Made by a program: the position numbers and the translations under genes
The notes under the pieces: generated by a model
Databases searched by the model: none
Told to the model about the DNA's origin: nothing
The model's input: only the letters and a program-made list of their open reading frames with translations
Shown here: positions 11,590-21,590 of the stretch, one piece after another
How the letters are laid out: the number at the start of each line of letters is the position of its first letter
Numbering within the stretch: the first letter of the stretch is position 1
NCBI GenBank assembly: GCA_934047225.1
Contig: OW204012.1
Location: 6,138,001 to 6,202,000, forward strand
Length of the DNA stretch: 64,000 nt
Origin: Ypsolopha sequella
Lineage: Eukaryota > Arthropoda > Insecta > Lepidoptera > Ypsolophidae
Direction: 5' to 3'

Positions 11590-11950
11590 ATGAGCCTAGA
11601 GCATGAACAACGCCAGACTTTCGAGGATTCATTTGAAGAAATTCGGACTCTCATTGTATTGAAAAAAATATGTGATTTATTGATCTTTTATCTGAGGATT
11701 CTACTTATAAACAATGTATTATAATTTAGACTTTTGTAAAAAAAAAAATGTTTTCCACCCTTTTTTTTTTTCATAAAATCGGTAATAAAAATATGAAGTT
11801 TTCCCTACAAAATATTTCAGTATTAGCTAAAAACACACCAATTTGTTGTTTCGCTGCGTCATCTTAGTATTACGCGTCCGAAAAAGAGGCCAATGAGCCA
11901 ACATATAATCTTTGCCATTAGACTTATTGTGCTGGACGGGTAATAACAAA
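11590..11950 (+). repeat. Old copy of the ~500-bp TTAA-flanked repeat
   Basis: It shares TAGA-CAT-AACAAC-CCAG, ACACACCAATTTGTTGTTTC and CCATTAGACTTATTGTGCTGG with the five younger copies (16256, 35198, 44743, 47052, 59799). It is strongly diverged and the ends are lost. Confidence 0.75.
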
Positions 11951-12076
11951 CCGACAGCGACAGCAGCGCTGCTTGACTGGATCTCGTTTTACAGTCCGAA
12001 TTTCATGTTACTATTACTAGGTTCAGCCCGTTAGATTCAGTTAGTCAGCCAGGTTTTTTTGTTATGTTTGTTTGTT

Positions 12077-12332
12077 CGTGGCCATATCGTAGAATTGATC
12101 ATTTCATGACCTGGTTGGGCAGATTGTAAAGTATGGAATCAAAAATCTTTCATCAAAAGTAAAAAATAGGTGCGACGACGAGCGAAGCGAGGAGGAGCGT
12201 GTTATGTTTACATGTAAATACATTTGGAGAGCCGAGCGAAGCGGAGTGGAATGAGGCGACCCTCCCAATTTTAACAGAAATACGATATGGCAAACCAGAT
12301 CATGGAATGGTCAATTCTACGAAATGGCCACG
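12077..12332. mobile_element. 256-bp MITE with CGTGGCCAT ends
   Basis: CGTGGCCATATCGTAGAATT and AATTCTACGAAATGGCCACG are inverted over about 45 bp. The middle contains GACGACGAGCGAAGCGAGGAG, echoed at 12920-12950, which suggests two related elements. Confidence 0.8.
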
Positions 12333-12985
12333 ACACATGCAGTGAAATTCGTTTAGTACGACTCTGCTTACAACGTCCAACCGTTTTCAACGATGTAAAC
12401 GCAACCTCAAGTAAGGTTACTATACAATTTACTATGAAGGGATATCAGTTCGTTTTGTGCGTCGTCCGGTTAGTACGACGTAACATCCCCGGTCCTTTGA
12501 CTGTCGTTATTGTTAGGATGTAGGTATTCCAGTAAAATGCAGAGTTTAACGATCCAAATAATATGCTATTTATTTATCGTTATTTTGTCAGGAGAGGTGT
12601 GTCGCGTATAGCTCGCTGAAGGGAAACTATCCAGTCAAGTGGTTGAAGTGGCTTGTTCATAAAAACAAATATTAACAAGTAAGAAAGAGACAGAATATAG
12701 TGTTGAAATGATATTGATTTGTTTTTGTACGTTCCAACAGTTATATCCGGATTCTACTGTACATGGATAAGACAGTTTGTAATAGAAAAACCAGACAATT
12801 CCGTTGTTATAAAGAGAAAGTAAATAAGATAAGGGATATTTATTGCAGTGAGGTCAAAACAAATAACGAAAGTCATCTTCACTAATTAATATTGTTCGTT
12901 ATTGTAATCGAAAAGGCGCGGCGACGACGAGCGGAGCGAGGCGATGCGTGTTACGTTTACATGTAATAGTAGATTATGCACTAAG
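12333..12985. other. Unassigned; contains a partial echo of the MITE core
   Basis: GCGACGACGAGCGGAGCGAG followed by TTTACATGTAA near 12917-12965 repeats the core of 12077-12332. The rest is unrecognised. Confidence 0.4.
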
Positions 12986-13108
12986 GGAATAAAGCAGTGT
13001 CTTACGTCACGGGCGGCATATTGAACCCTGAGCGTAACGAGGGACTCTAGAGAGTCCTGAGTAAAGCGAGGGGTTCAAGCTGCCCAAGACAAACACAGGA
13101 TTTATTCC
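12986..13108. repeat. Imperfect inverted repeat
   Basis: GGAATAAA...GGGC-GC-T-TTGAACCC faces GGGGTTCAAGCTGCCC...TTTATTCC, about 123 bp in all. The CGTAACGAGGG / AAGCGAGGGG words resemble those of the preceding MITE group. Confidence 0.6.
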
Positions 13109-13435
13109 AGAGGAGCATACTCTACTTTTCACACCTTCTGCGAGACAATAAAAAGCTCGACATTTTTTATCAACATTAATAATTCAATAAAATTCACTGA
13201 CAATCACAGCACCAAACACTGTCTTTTGTTTCACATTCTTTGTAAACGCTTTTTTCTTTTTGTTGAATTCTGCTTTTATCTTTTATTTTAAGTCACCTGT
13301 ATTTTTTCGTTATAGGGTAGTGTTAAAATTGCTTTGTTCTTGGAAGGTAATTTTTTGTGTTCTTTTGTGTTGTGTTGTGGCGATAAATATCTTAATAATA
13401 TTAATATAATAATTGTTATCTAACATTAACTATTC

Positions 13436-13491
13436 AGGAAGTTTTGGGGTCGAGACCCTCGGGCCGTGGGGTCCAGATGCTAAGCTCCTTT
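13436..13491 (+). pseudogene. LINE C-terminal fragment (ETLGPWG box)
   Basis: GGGGTCGAGACCCTCGGGCC and GTGGGGTCCAGATGCTAA match 41766-41806, which encodes the V-E-T-L-G-P-W-G box of the repeated LINE-like C-terminal domain. It is truncated on both sides, and a GGTTCCGTA repeat follows at once. Confidence 0.7.
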
Positions 13492-13700
13492 TTAGGGTTC
13501 CGTAGTCAACAAGGATCCCTTATAGTTTCGCCATGTCCGTTTGTCTGTCTGTCTGTCCGCGGCTTAGCTTAGAGACTATTAGTACTAGAAAGCTGTAATT
13601 TGGCATGGGTATAACATATATTTATCACGCCGATAAAGTGGTACAGTAAAATTTTGAAAAATATTTTTTTTAGGGTACCCCTCCTTCCTACACGTAAAGT
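13492..13700 (-). repeat. GGTTCCGTAGTC repeat variant
   Basis: The TTTTTAGGGTTCCGTAGTCA terminus and a GTCTGTCTGTCTGTCC run place this in the wider GGTTCCGTA group. The interior differs from the 3971-4270 type. A shorter piece is at 35056-35125. Confidence 0.65.
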
Positions 13701-14951
13701 GAGGATGATTTTTTTTTCTCATCTATCCCCTAGTGTGGGGTGTCGTTGGATAGGTAATTTAAAAATATTGGGGGTGTGAGAAGACCATTTTTCGATCCAG
13801 GGTTCCATTAGCGAAATATTAAGCTTAAAAATGTTAATTTTTGTTAGAGTCAAGTGTCCGTCCCCCCCTCTGCCAGCGAAACGGTTGTATTTGGAGACGT
13901 GAAAAAAATCACGGCAGTAGTATCTACTGTGCATAACGAAATTAAAAGGAAAACTATCACAGCTAAGAAGGCTTTACAAGTTAACCTTAGACCAAAATAT
14001 GTATTTTTATATTGGTTACTTTTGTTGATTTTATGTTTCTGTAAATATTTCATGTTCGTTATTATTATTAATTATTATTATCTTTTTAATTGTACAGTGA
14101 ATTGGATTAGTCTGTAATGCTGTGCAATATTTTTGATAAATAAATAAATGATTTTTTTAGGTAGGCTTTTAATATTATTCAAGTATTATTTTGTTTCATT
14201 TGATAAATCAAATAAATTCAGGAAAACCATCTGAATACATCTGAGGTCTAGCTAAAGGTGAACAACCAGAACCTGCTCCTTGAATATTTAGTGGAAAACG
14301 ATAAATTACTATACTAAATAATACACTACCCGATCGCTACCAGCATAATAATACGGCTCCGAACAAAAGCAGCGATGTGTTGAAGACAATTAGAAATTCA
14401 ATTACTGGTTATCCTTTGGCATTAGCTCGGTCTGTTGTATTGACATTTTGAATGAGTCACACATTACATGAAATTTGTATGGAATTCTTGGTTAACAAAG
14501 GACTTTGTGTTTGTTCAGTGTTTTGTTTAAGCTTTTCTTTGATAAGATTGCAAGAAGCTGACGCCAAGATTTAGAAAACGTTGTTAGTTGATTTTCCTAC
14601 TACGAAGTGTTTTATCTCATGTATATAAGATAGACTATATATAGTAATATTGTCATCAAATTAAACTAATAGATATAATAAAATCAAAGTGTCCCAAATG
14701 CAGTAAGCCGCTTTTGGTAACTGTCACTCTCGAGACGGCCTTTTAGGTCAGTGTTGGTGATAGGGACTGTCTTTGTCTAGATTGATTTAGGATACAATTA
14801 GCACATCTTTATATTTTAGAAAACATATTGCATGCTGTTGCTTTTATTGGATAAGTGCTTCTGTATGTTTTTTTTTTTGATTCAATAAATAATTTTTGTA
14901 TTTTGTATTTGTATGTTCTACTAGACACCCCGGTTCAACCATTGTTTAAAC
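13701..14951. other. Unassigned stretch
   Basis: The short frames at 13719-14117 overlap on both strands and resemble nothing known. AATAAATAAATGA near 14139 and TTCAATAAATAAT near 14881 look like decayed poly(A)-type retroelement tails, but no bodies are recognised. Confidence 0.4.
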
Positions 14952-15260
14952 CAAGGCTGGCCAAACCCAGGCACGCGGGCCACGAAGTGGCTCGCCAAGG
15001 CATTTGAATTTGCCCACCAGCACTTCGGTTGGCCAGCTAGCCGATAAATTACCATCAGGATAACCACTTCACAGCACAATAAATAAAAAGAAATATGTTA
15101 TTTCATTTCATTTACAAATAAAGTAAATTAAAGCATATTTCGTCTTTTTCACCGACTTCATTTGTGTATAAATAACTTATGAAAAAAGTAGTAGTGGTGG
15201 CCTGGCGCCGCCACAGTCTAAAAAATTTTGCTCACCAGGAAAATTTATTGGCCAGCCTTA
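14952..15260. mobile_element. hAT-like MITE with YAAGGCTGGCC ends
   Basis: Inverted ends CAAGGCTGGCCAA and TTGGCCAGCCTTA bound about 309 bp, with internal GGCCACGAAGTGGC and a GCGGGCC-type box as seen in other hAT ends. The target repeat would be GTTTAAAC at the left. On the right it appears only if the TTAA element at 15258-15944 is removed, giving ATATTAAC (5 of 8). So the right end seems split by that insertion. Confidence 0.6.
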
Positions 15261-15944
15261 AGGGTCGGAGTTCCGAGATTGGGCAAAACAGGGTTCGGGG
15301 TTATGGCTTTTTAAGATAGTAAAATATTAATTTCTAAACAAAATAAATACCACTTGTTACCTTACAAGATGAAGTACAGGTTCATTAAAAAAAATCTTGG
15401 CACTATTTATTTAATCGTATGGCTTATAAAAGTTTACAAGTCGTTCATATTATTATTGGGGATGTCTTTAGCCATTCAGCTGCGTCTTCTGTAAGTATGA
15501 ACAGGGCAGAAATATTTCCATTAAACTTTCGGGTTGGGCATTCTCGGATGATGTGGTCCACATTTTGCACCTCGGCACCGCAGTCGCAGGCTGGTGATGT
15601 TCTCCGCCCACATCGGTGCATGTACTCTCGGGTACGACCATGGCCGCAACGGAGCCTGTTAAGAAGGCAGCAGGATCTACGGGGAATCTTGGCACTAATG
15701 TATAGTAACATCAAAAAAAAAACAGGATTTTCAAATTCAGGTTACACCCGTAGCGCCGCAATGCTATTCAAGAGATTTTCTTGAAATTCCTGTTTTTTTT
15801 CTTAAGTAACTATACATTAGCGCCGTGTTTTTTTTTGTTGCATTTCTTCTTGTAAGTGGTATTTATTTTGTTCAGAAATCTTAATTTTTACAGTCTTAAA
15901 AAGCCATAACCCTGAACCCCGAATCTCGGAACGCCGACCCTTAA
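15258..15944. mobile_element. TTAA-bounded element enclosing LINE sequence
   Basis: TTAAGGGTCGGAGTTCCGAG at the left faces CTCGGAACGCCGACCCTTAA at the right. The inverted ends continue for about 100 bp through GGTTATGGCTTTTTAAGA and CAAAATAAATACCACTT. TTAA is present at both edges. The interior holds a minus-strand LINE ORF2 fragment (15445-15714) and an inner inverted repeat (GCACTAATGTATAGTAAC near 15691 against GTAACTATACATTAGCGC near 15823). No transposase. Confidence 0.75.
15445..15714 (-). pseudogene. Non-LTR retrotransposon ORF2 C-terminal fragment
   Basis: An open minus-strand frame of 89 codons resembles the extreme C terminus of jockey/RTE-type ORF2 proteins. It has L-N-R-L-R-C-G-H-G-R, then C-D-C-G-A (about residues 43-47), H-I-I-R-E-C-P and a closing L-T-E-D-A-A-E-W-L. 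These Cys and His positions form the usual zinc-binding tail after the RNase H-like region. It lacks the reverse transcriptase and endonuclease domains and lies wholly between the inverted repeats of 15258-15944, so it is a captured or host remnant rather than a gene. An overlapping frame on the same strand is a shadow. Confidence 0.75.
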
Positions 15945-16149
15945 TATTAACGTTACCATCTCAGTACATGTATAATATAGCTAAATTTGTCACGTATCTG
16001 GTATAACATACACTTATAACAGATCGGTTTTAATGTAATATAAGTAATTAAATAATCTATGTGTATAGGTAATAGTTTTATGCAATAAATAATAATATGG
16101 GGAAATAGACAGGGAAATAATAAAGGTTGGATTTACTTAAATTTAATAA

Positions 16150-16187
16150 AAAAACCGGCCAAGTGTGAGTCGGACTCGCGCGCGAAA
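16150..16187 (+). repeat. CCGGCCAAGTG repeat, terminal scrap
   Basis: AAACCGGCCAAGTGTGAGTC followed by GGACTCGCGCGCGAA matches only the first 35 bp of the family. Confidence 0.8.
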
Positions 16188-16255
16188 TGAACTTTTTGAA
16201 ATTTTAGCAATGAACTAAAAGTTAGTTTGTAGGTAGTAAGTAAATCTTTATTGCA

Positions 16256-16739
16256 TTAACGGGACACCTGACGCTAGAACATCAACAACACCAGGTTTTC
16301 AAGGGTTCATTGGAAGAAACTAGGTCTCTTCTCATATTGAAGAAAATATATTTGATTTATCAACTTTTTATCTAGGGATTCCACCTATAAACAATGTTTT
16401 AAGATTTGTACTTTTGTCTTTTTTTTGGTTTTCAAACGTTCGTTTCAAAAACGCGTTTATGAGATCAACTTGTTTTTTTTTATAAAATAGGCAATAGAAA
16501 TATGAAGGGATTTTTTTACCTAAATCCAATATTTTTTCCCTACAATATATTTCAGTATTAGATAAAAACACACCAATTTGTTGTTTCGCTGCTTGATCAC
16601 TAGTATTACGCGTCCAAGAACAAGAGGCCAAAGAGCCAACATATAATCGTCTCTATGAAAAGCAAATAAGGTCTTTGCCATTAGACTTATTGTGCTGGAA
16701 GGGAAATAAAAAAGTTGCTAGGATATGCCATCCTCATAA
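16256..16739 (+). repeat. ~500-bp TTAA-flanked repeat, copy 2
   Basis: It starts TTAACGGGACACCTGACGCT and ends GGATATGCCATCCTC followed by ATAA, a one-base decay of TTAA. Homologous to 35198, 44743, 47052 and 59799. No obvious terminal inverted repeat. An 87-codon minus-strand frame (16368-16631) is not conserved in phase in the other copies, so I do not call it coding. Confidence 0.85.
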
Positions 16740-16922
16740 AATAAGTTTCTGTCAGGGCGCAACGCTGTCTAGATCAAGGATAGCGCATTGATTTTTACAT
16801 TCATAATACACATTTTGTAATGATAAAGATTTACTTACGAGCAACGAACTAAACAAAGCAAGTCTTTTCATTTGTGATCGTATTTTTTTGCAGTTATAAC
16901 TAAGTATTCATCTTAATAAGGG

Positions 16923-17218
16923 CAGGCGCGGCAGCCGCAAAAGCTGAAGTTTTAAAAAGGCGCATATATGGAGCCCTTGGCGAGGGCTTCATATTTGGGC
17001 CTTTTGCTGTAGAAACTCTTGGGCCGTGGGGTTCGGAAGCGCGGCGACTTTATAAAGAAATTTCGTCGCGCTTGGTCGACGCTTCAGGTGATCGAAGGGC
17101 TGGAAGCTACTTTGGCCAAAGAATTAGTTTGGCCATTCAACTTCGCAACGCCGCCAGCCTTTTGGGCACCCTTTCTAACGACGGCAGCGATCTGGCCAGT
17201 ATTTTCTATTTATTGTAA
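16923..17218 (+). pseudogene. LINE-like C-terminal domain, longest copy
   Basis: A frame without an ATG stays open for about 98 codons to TAA at 17216. It carries the most complete version of a domain present six times in the window: a G-E-G-F-I-F-G-P-F-A-V-E-T-L-G-P-W-G box, then S-G-D-R-R-A-G-S-Y-F, G-Q-R-I-S-L-A-I-Q, A-A-S-L-L-G-T-L and a final D-L-A-S-I-F-Y-L-L. I know this block as the C-terminal end of repetitive lepidopteran reverse-transcriptase-like proteins, probably a non-LTR retrotransposon, but cannot name the clade. 5'-truncated. Confidence 0.65.
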
Positions 17219-17393
17219 TTATTTTAGGTTCACTTTGTTAGATTTTTTATTTTTAGGTCATCTTTAGTTAAGTTTTTAATGTTATTTAAGTTTTTGGGTA
17301 AGTTTTTCTGTAAGGTGTTCATCTTTGTCTCTCTCTTTGTTTTACCGGGTACGATAGCTCTTCATTTATGCCATCTTCCTTGATAAACACCAT

Positions 17394-17592
17394 CACCGGG
17401 GACGATGACACTGCGATGGCAATTGATCTGTGCCAACGTCTCCGTTGCGGCTGTCACCGGGGACGATGACACTGCGATGGCAATTGATCTGTGCCAGCGT
17501 CTCCGTTGCGGCTGTCACCGGGGACGATGACACTGCGATGGCAATTGATCTGTGCCAACGTCTCCGTTGCGGCTGTCACCGGGGACGATGAC
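17394..17592. repeat. 61-bp minisatellite, left array
   Basis: About three units of CACTGCGATGGCAATTGATC ... CACCGGGGACGATGA recur every 61 bp (anchors 17411, 17472, 17533). 61 is not a multiple of three, so frames through it shift each unit and are not coding. The array stops exactly at the left LTR and resumes at 23001. Confidence 0.93.
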
Positions 17593-18275
17593 TGTTCAGA
17601 ATAAAATGTATATTTCGGAACGCATCCATCAATGGTCTATATATTTTGTCTATGGACTTGGAGCTGTCAAAAACGAGGGACGTGGAATTTTCTTGGTATA
17701 GATCGCGGACGATTTTAATATGTGTTATTAAGGGCTTAACCCAAGGGAAATCGGTGCGGACATCGTAAGAAACAGTATTCGATCAAGGGCTGAAGATATT
17801 TTGGCGTGAAGGCCACTTTTGAGTGTATTTCCTGTGTGTGTGAAATAACCTATATCCACGCGGTGTGCGACAAGTGGACTTGTTAATTACTATTTCTGGG
17901 TTCGGATGCATCCTGGGGTAGGAGGTTGTGTTTAGATTCATCGTGGAAGGTGATCTACGTGTCACGGCACCGACACGCCTTGGTCTCCGCAGCGAAGGGT
18001 CTTCGTGCGAGGACTACTTGATGAGGTCATCATACAACTGTCTGGTAGGACATTTTATATTAAATATTAGATCATAAGATACTTGTATACTATAAATCTG
18101 GGACAGCTATGGGCCCCTGCTCCAGCTGCAAGTATCGCCCTTTAGCATACAATTAGTGGTGTCTGAGCGTGGTTATGGAATCCTCGCACCAGTGACGTCG
18201 ATGCCCGTCACTAGTCAGTATTACTACTTTTTATATGCTACAATTTCTGGTAGCAACGAGCGTTTATATCAAACA
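17593..18275 (+). repeat. 5' LTR (683 bp)
   Basis: TGTTCAGAATAAAATG...TATATCAAACA. It has the same length as the 3' LTR, with no mismatch found on reading the two side by side. It carries AATAAA at 17600-17605 and a TATA-like TATAAATC at 18091. Confidence 0.95.
18091..18098 (+). promoter_or_regulatory. TATA-like box in 5' LTR
   Basis: TATAAATC lies 185 bp before the LTR end and is the best core-promoter candidate for the element's transcript. The same box is in the 3' LTR at 22816. Position-based inference only. Confidence 0.4.
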
Positions 18276-18280
18276 AGCTT

Positions 18281-18298
18281 TGGTAGCCAGTCCGTGGT
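18281..18298 (+). other. Candidate primer-binding site
   Basis: TGGTAGCCAGTCCGTGGT begins 5 bp after the LTR and starts with TGG, the complement of a tRNA CCA end. The tRNA is not identified from memory. Confidence 0.55.
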
Positions 18299-18897
18299 TA
18301 ATCCCAACTTTGGTTTATATACATATAAACAGCGGAACTGGGCGGCCCCAGTGTCATTGAACTGTTAACATAGCTAGGCTATTTACATGTACATGTAGCA
18401 ATTACAAATTGGATTTGTTTAGTGCTTTGAGTAGATAATTGATTGCCGGAGGGTACCACACTGATGTGGTTCAGTAATATCAGTATAAATTGTTAATTTA
18501 GTACATATCAAGTGTTCTTGTATTGCAATAACATTATATCATATAACGGTTTATATTATAGATTGGAAATCAACTTGTTAGCTAATATACGGTTATCTTG
18601 GCTTGAATTTATGTACTTACAAGGATGTATACAAGTGCATAGTGGAATGTGCATTCGGGTTTGTGTGTATTGTATACACCAAATATAATTTAAATTTGGT
18701 AATGTTGTAATAGGTAGGAATCTATTTGTTTGTTTAGTATTGACGGACAGTACATACATTGGTAATTGGGAATTAATTTTGCTAATTAAATTCTATTTAT
18801 AGGTAGGGTATCTATTGAGCAGTGCTTCTGTATTTTGTGCCGTGTCAGGGTGTTTGCTAAATAGTTTTTATTTATACATTTCCCGGTTCATTGCGGC
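18299..18897 (+). other. BEL leader (5' untranslated region)
   Basis: Non-coding AT-rich leader between the primer site and the gag start. No long frame, and no repeat elsewhere in the window. Confidence 0.6.
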
Positions 18898-20751
18898 ATG
18901 ATGTCCAAGTCTCACAAGGCTGCGTTGGCGAAAGAGCTCCGCTGGTTTACAACCGTCCAGGGATTGCTTTCTCGTTCGGATCGCGACAATGCAATCCTGG
19001 AGAGAGCCGAGCGGATGCATCAGCGGCTGGCTGATGCAGAGGCGGCTGTGGCAGCACTGCAGGAAAGTGACGAGCCTTTGAAGAGGTATGTTACGGATTT
19101 AGCTCAGATAAAAGGGATTTATGATGATATAACAGAGGCGGCCTCCATGATCAAGAGGCGGCTATCGGGCAGCCCGGTTGTTAGCGCACCTAGACCAACA
19201 GATGGCGCCACTGGTATGGCACTGGTTATGAAGTCAAATAATATTGCTGATGTAAAGAGGCAAAATTCAGGAGGTCCTGTAGTTGTCACGCCTCAACCGG
19301 TAGATGGCGTGTCTGGTAGTTTGGTTAGTTTAGAACTAAATAAATTTAATGGGAAAATTCAAGAATGGGTTTCATATAGGAATATGTTTACGTCATTAAT
19401 AAATTCTAGGGTAGATTTATCAAAGGGGCAAAAGATGGCATATTTGATGTCAACATTGGAGGGCGAAGCAAGGTCGCTCATCCAGCACCTCAGGGTGGAG
19501 GATGATCATTATGATACAGCGTGGGGCTTATTAAATGATAGGTATCAGAACATGCGCTTACTGGCGGATGCGCATGCATCTCAATTGTTGACGTTACCTA
19601 GGGTAACCGACTGGGCACAGCTGAGGCAGCAATTACTAACCCCGGTCACTGTGGCGTGTAATGCCCTTAGAACATTAGGTTTACCGGTGGACGAGTGGTC
19701 GTTTTTACTCGTTCACATTATTTTAGGTAGGTTGCCTAATGATGTGAGGTCACGTTTTGAGCGGGTGTCCGCAGGAAAAGATGGCAGCACTGTGCCAAAA
19801 TTTACGGACTTATTAACGTTTCTTGAATATGAAGCTAGGGTAGCAGAAACATCACAGCCGGACTTGGCGCCATCTGGGGCGCAATCATTTTCGTCTGCTG
19901 GCTCATCTGAATGTGGGGAGCCCAGACAACCGCAGCAGTCGCGGGGACGCGATATGACACGTTTGGCGGGGGTCGCCGTGATCGAGAGGTCATTGACCTG
20001 TTTACAATGTGGCCATACGGGGCATGACCTGCTGAGATGTCAGCAGTGGCGAAACCTGCACGTCACCGAGCGGCGACGCATAGTGAAGCGTAAGGGCCTG
20101 TGTTTCGGTTGCTTGGGCAATCATTTTGAACGTAATTGTCCCGAGCCACGACGTTGCAGTGTTTGTGAGGGGCCTCACCATTTATTGTTGTGTGCCAACA
20201 GATCTGAAGCGGCTTCACCGGTCCCGCAGCGACGGAGCCCTACGGGCGGGGGTGCTTCAGGGAGAACTCCCCCCCCCTTGGACAACGGGGGTGCGTCAGG
20301 GAGAACTTCCCCCCCCTCGGTCCAGGGAAGGCATGTTGTCGGGCAGAGCTCCCCTCCGTCGGAACGGAGGACTGCGGCGCGAGGCGCGCCCCCTCACCGG
20401 GAGGTGAGTTATGTATTTGCGCGTGGACCCGTAGGGGGCTTGCCTACGGGCTATCACACATATGGCCATGTAGTGAATTGGGCCCCTACGGGCGGGGGCC
20501 AATTGGAGTTGGCAAGGGCTAGGCCCCCCCTCCCCGCGCCAGTTTTGGTGCCAGCTGGCATAGAGCACCGTGTTAAGACGGAGTCACGTGGTTACTCACC
20601 GCCGTACCGCGAGTACCCGCGGTTAGAGTACCACCCGCCGTACTCAGGGAGAGTTGGAGGCTACGCTCCCCCCATGGTGGGGATGTGCACACACCAGCCG
20701 TATTATTGCCAGTGGACTGGTCCTGCACTCCACAGGTGGGGTAGCCTGTAA
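18898..20751 (+). CDS. gag: BEL/Pao Gag polyprotein
   Basis: 617 codons, uninterrupted. Gag assembles the cytoplasmic virus-like particle and packages the element RNA. Residues 1-110 are charged and helical with heptad-like Leu/Ala spacing (possible coiled coil). Residues ~144-310 form the DUF1759-like core (K-F-N-G-K-I-Q-E-W, then L-E-G-E-A-R-S-L-I). Three zinc knuckles follow: C368-C371-H376-C381 (CX2CX4HX4C), C402-C405-H409-C414 and C420-C423-H427-C432 (both CX2CX3HX4C). The C-terminal ~180 residues are Pro/Gly/Arg-rich with repeated G-G-A-S-G-R-T. The start is the first of two adjacent ATGs after an in-frame leader stop. Normally protease follows in frame; here the frame stops at 20749-20751. 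The intact frame in an element with dead pol is notable. Confidence 0.93.
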   Translation: MMSKSHKAALAKELRWFTTVQGLLSRSDRDNAILERAERMHQRLADAEAAVAALQESDEPLKRYVTDLAQIKGIYDDITEAASMIKRRLSGSPVVSAPRPTDGATGMALVMKSNNIADVKRQNSGGPVVVTPQPVDGVSGSLVSLELNKFNGKIQEWVSYRNMFTSLINSRVDLSKGQKMAYLMSTLEGEARSLIQHLRVEDDHYDTAWGLLNDRYQNMRLLADAHASQLLTLPRVTDWAQLRQQLLTPVTVACNALRTLGLPVDEWSFLLVHIILGRLPNDVRSRFERVSAGKDGSTVPKFTDLLTFLEYEARVAETSQPDLAPSGAQSFSSAGSSECGEPRQPQQSRGRDMTRLAGVAVIERSLTCLQCGHTGHDLLRCQQWRNLHVTERRRIVKRKGLCFGCLGNHFERNCPEPRRCSVCEGPHHLLLCANRSEAASPVPQRRSPTGGGASGRTPPPLDNGGASGRTSPPSVQGRHVVGQSSPPSERRTAARGAPPHREVSYVFARGPVGGLPTGYHTYGHVVNWAPTGGGQLELARARPPLPAPVLVPAGIEHRVKTESRGYSPPYREYPRLEYHPPYSGRVGGYAPPMVGMCTHQPYYCQWTGPALHRWGSL

Positions 20752-20784
20752 CTAGCTTGTTCAAGCCATGAGTACGGAACCGCG

Positions 20785-21125
20785 GACGGTTCTGTTGCCT
20801 ACCGCGATGGCTCGCGTCTAGGGCCCCAGGGGGGATTGAGTTAGGGTAAGGGCCCTCCTCGACTTGGAAAGTCAAGTGGCGCACCGATTAGTTTTGAACC
20901 TGGAGGTTTCGTCGGTGCCGCTCCTAGGTATTGGTGGACTGGAGTTGAATCAGCGGCTGCAGCCATGGTTATAGACAATATTGTCGGCTGGCAGCCTTCT
21001 TTGGACCTTCCTCCGTTCATAATCTCATGCACGTCAGGTCTGCATCTGGCAGACCCACGTTTTGTCATCCGGCCCCAGTCGATGTTTTCCTGGGCGCAGA
21101 TTTGTTAGGATGGATCCTATTTGGT
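20785..21125 (+). pseudogene. BEL aspartic protease remnant
   Basis: In a frame different from gag, V-L-L-P-T-A-M-A-R-V (20789 on) precedes a stop. R-A-L-L-D-L-E-S-Q then follows (20849-20875), where BEL proteases have D-S-G-S-Q. Both residues after the catalytic Asp are replaced. A G-I-G-G piece follows near 20931, then another stop, and V-D-V-F-L-G-A-D-L-L (21077-21106) in yet another phase. At least two in-frame stops and phase changes make it non-functional. Confidence 0.8.
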
Positions 21126-21590
21126 TTTAAAAGACTCTGGGTTCTTCTTCATTGGTGGAGGTATCCACAATTTTGGATATTCGATATTTGATTCGATACT
21201 TGGATTATTATGTTCGAACTTAGGAAATGGCTTTCAAATGAACATATACTGTTTGCAGATTTGGAGGATCCCAATATGATGGTGGTATTATGTTGAAATA
21301 CCAACCAGTCAATGAAATTCATATATTTTGTCCCCAGCCGTGAGTGCAGAGGAGCGTTGGAGCGCATTGGTACACGGTACGTGTACTTCAGGCGGACCTC
21401 ATCAAGTTTAGACTTCGAGTTCTGCGCGAGGATCACGCCAGGCTGAAGTGAGCGGTTGCTCGTTTGAATCCTTTCACGGATTATGAAGGACTTCTGCGTT
21501 TTGGAGGCTGATTTTGGAGAGCTGACCTGCCATACGGAAGTCTTCATCCTTTGCTTCTACCCAAGACGGACCTTTGGTAAATTTGTTGGT
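21126..21590 (+). other. Unassigned BEL interior (RT/RNase H missing)
   Basis: About 465 bp lie where roughly 1.5-2 kb of reverse transcriptase and RNase H would be expected. I could not find the Y-x-D-D region or any other RT motif in any frame. The 132-codon minus-strand frame here resembles nothing. Confidence 0.55.

Noticed and set aside
16368..16631. Frame in the ~500-bp TTAA repeat as a conserved protein
   Set aside because: Other copies (for example 45076-45285, 47330-47518) open different lengths and phases. Similarity is at the DNA level only.
20296..20884. Minus-strand and alternative plus frames over the end of gag
   Set aside because: Shadows of the GC-rich, proline-rich gag C terminus.
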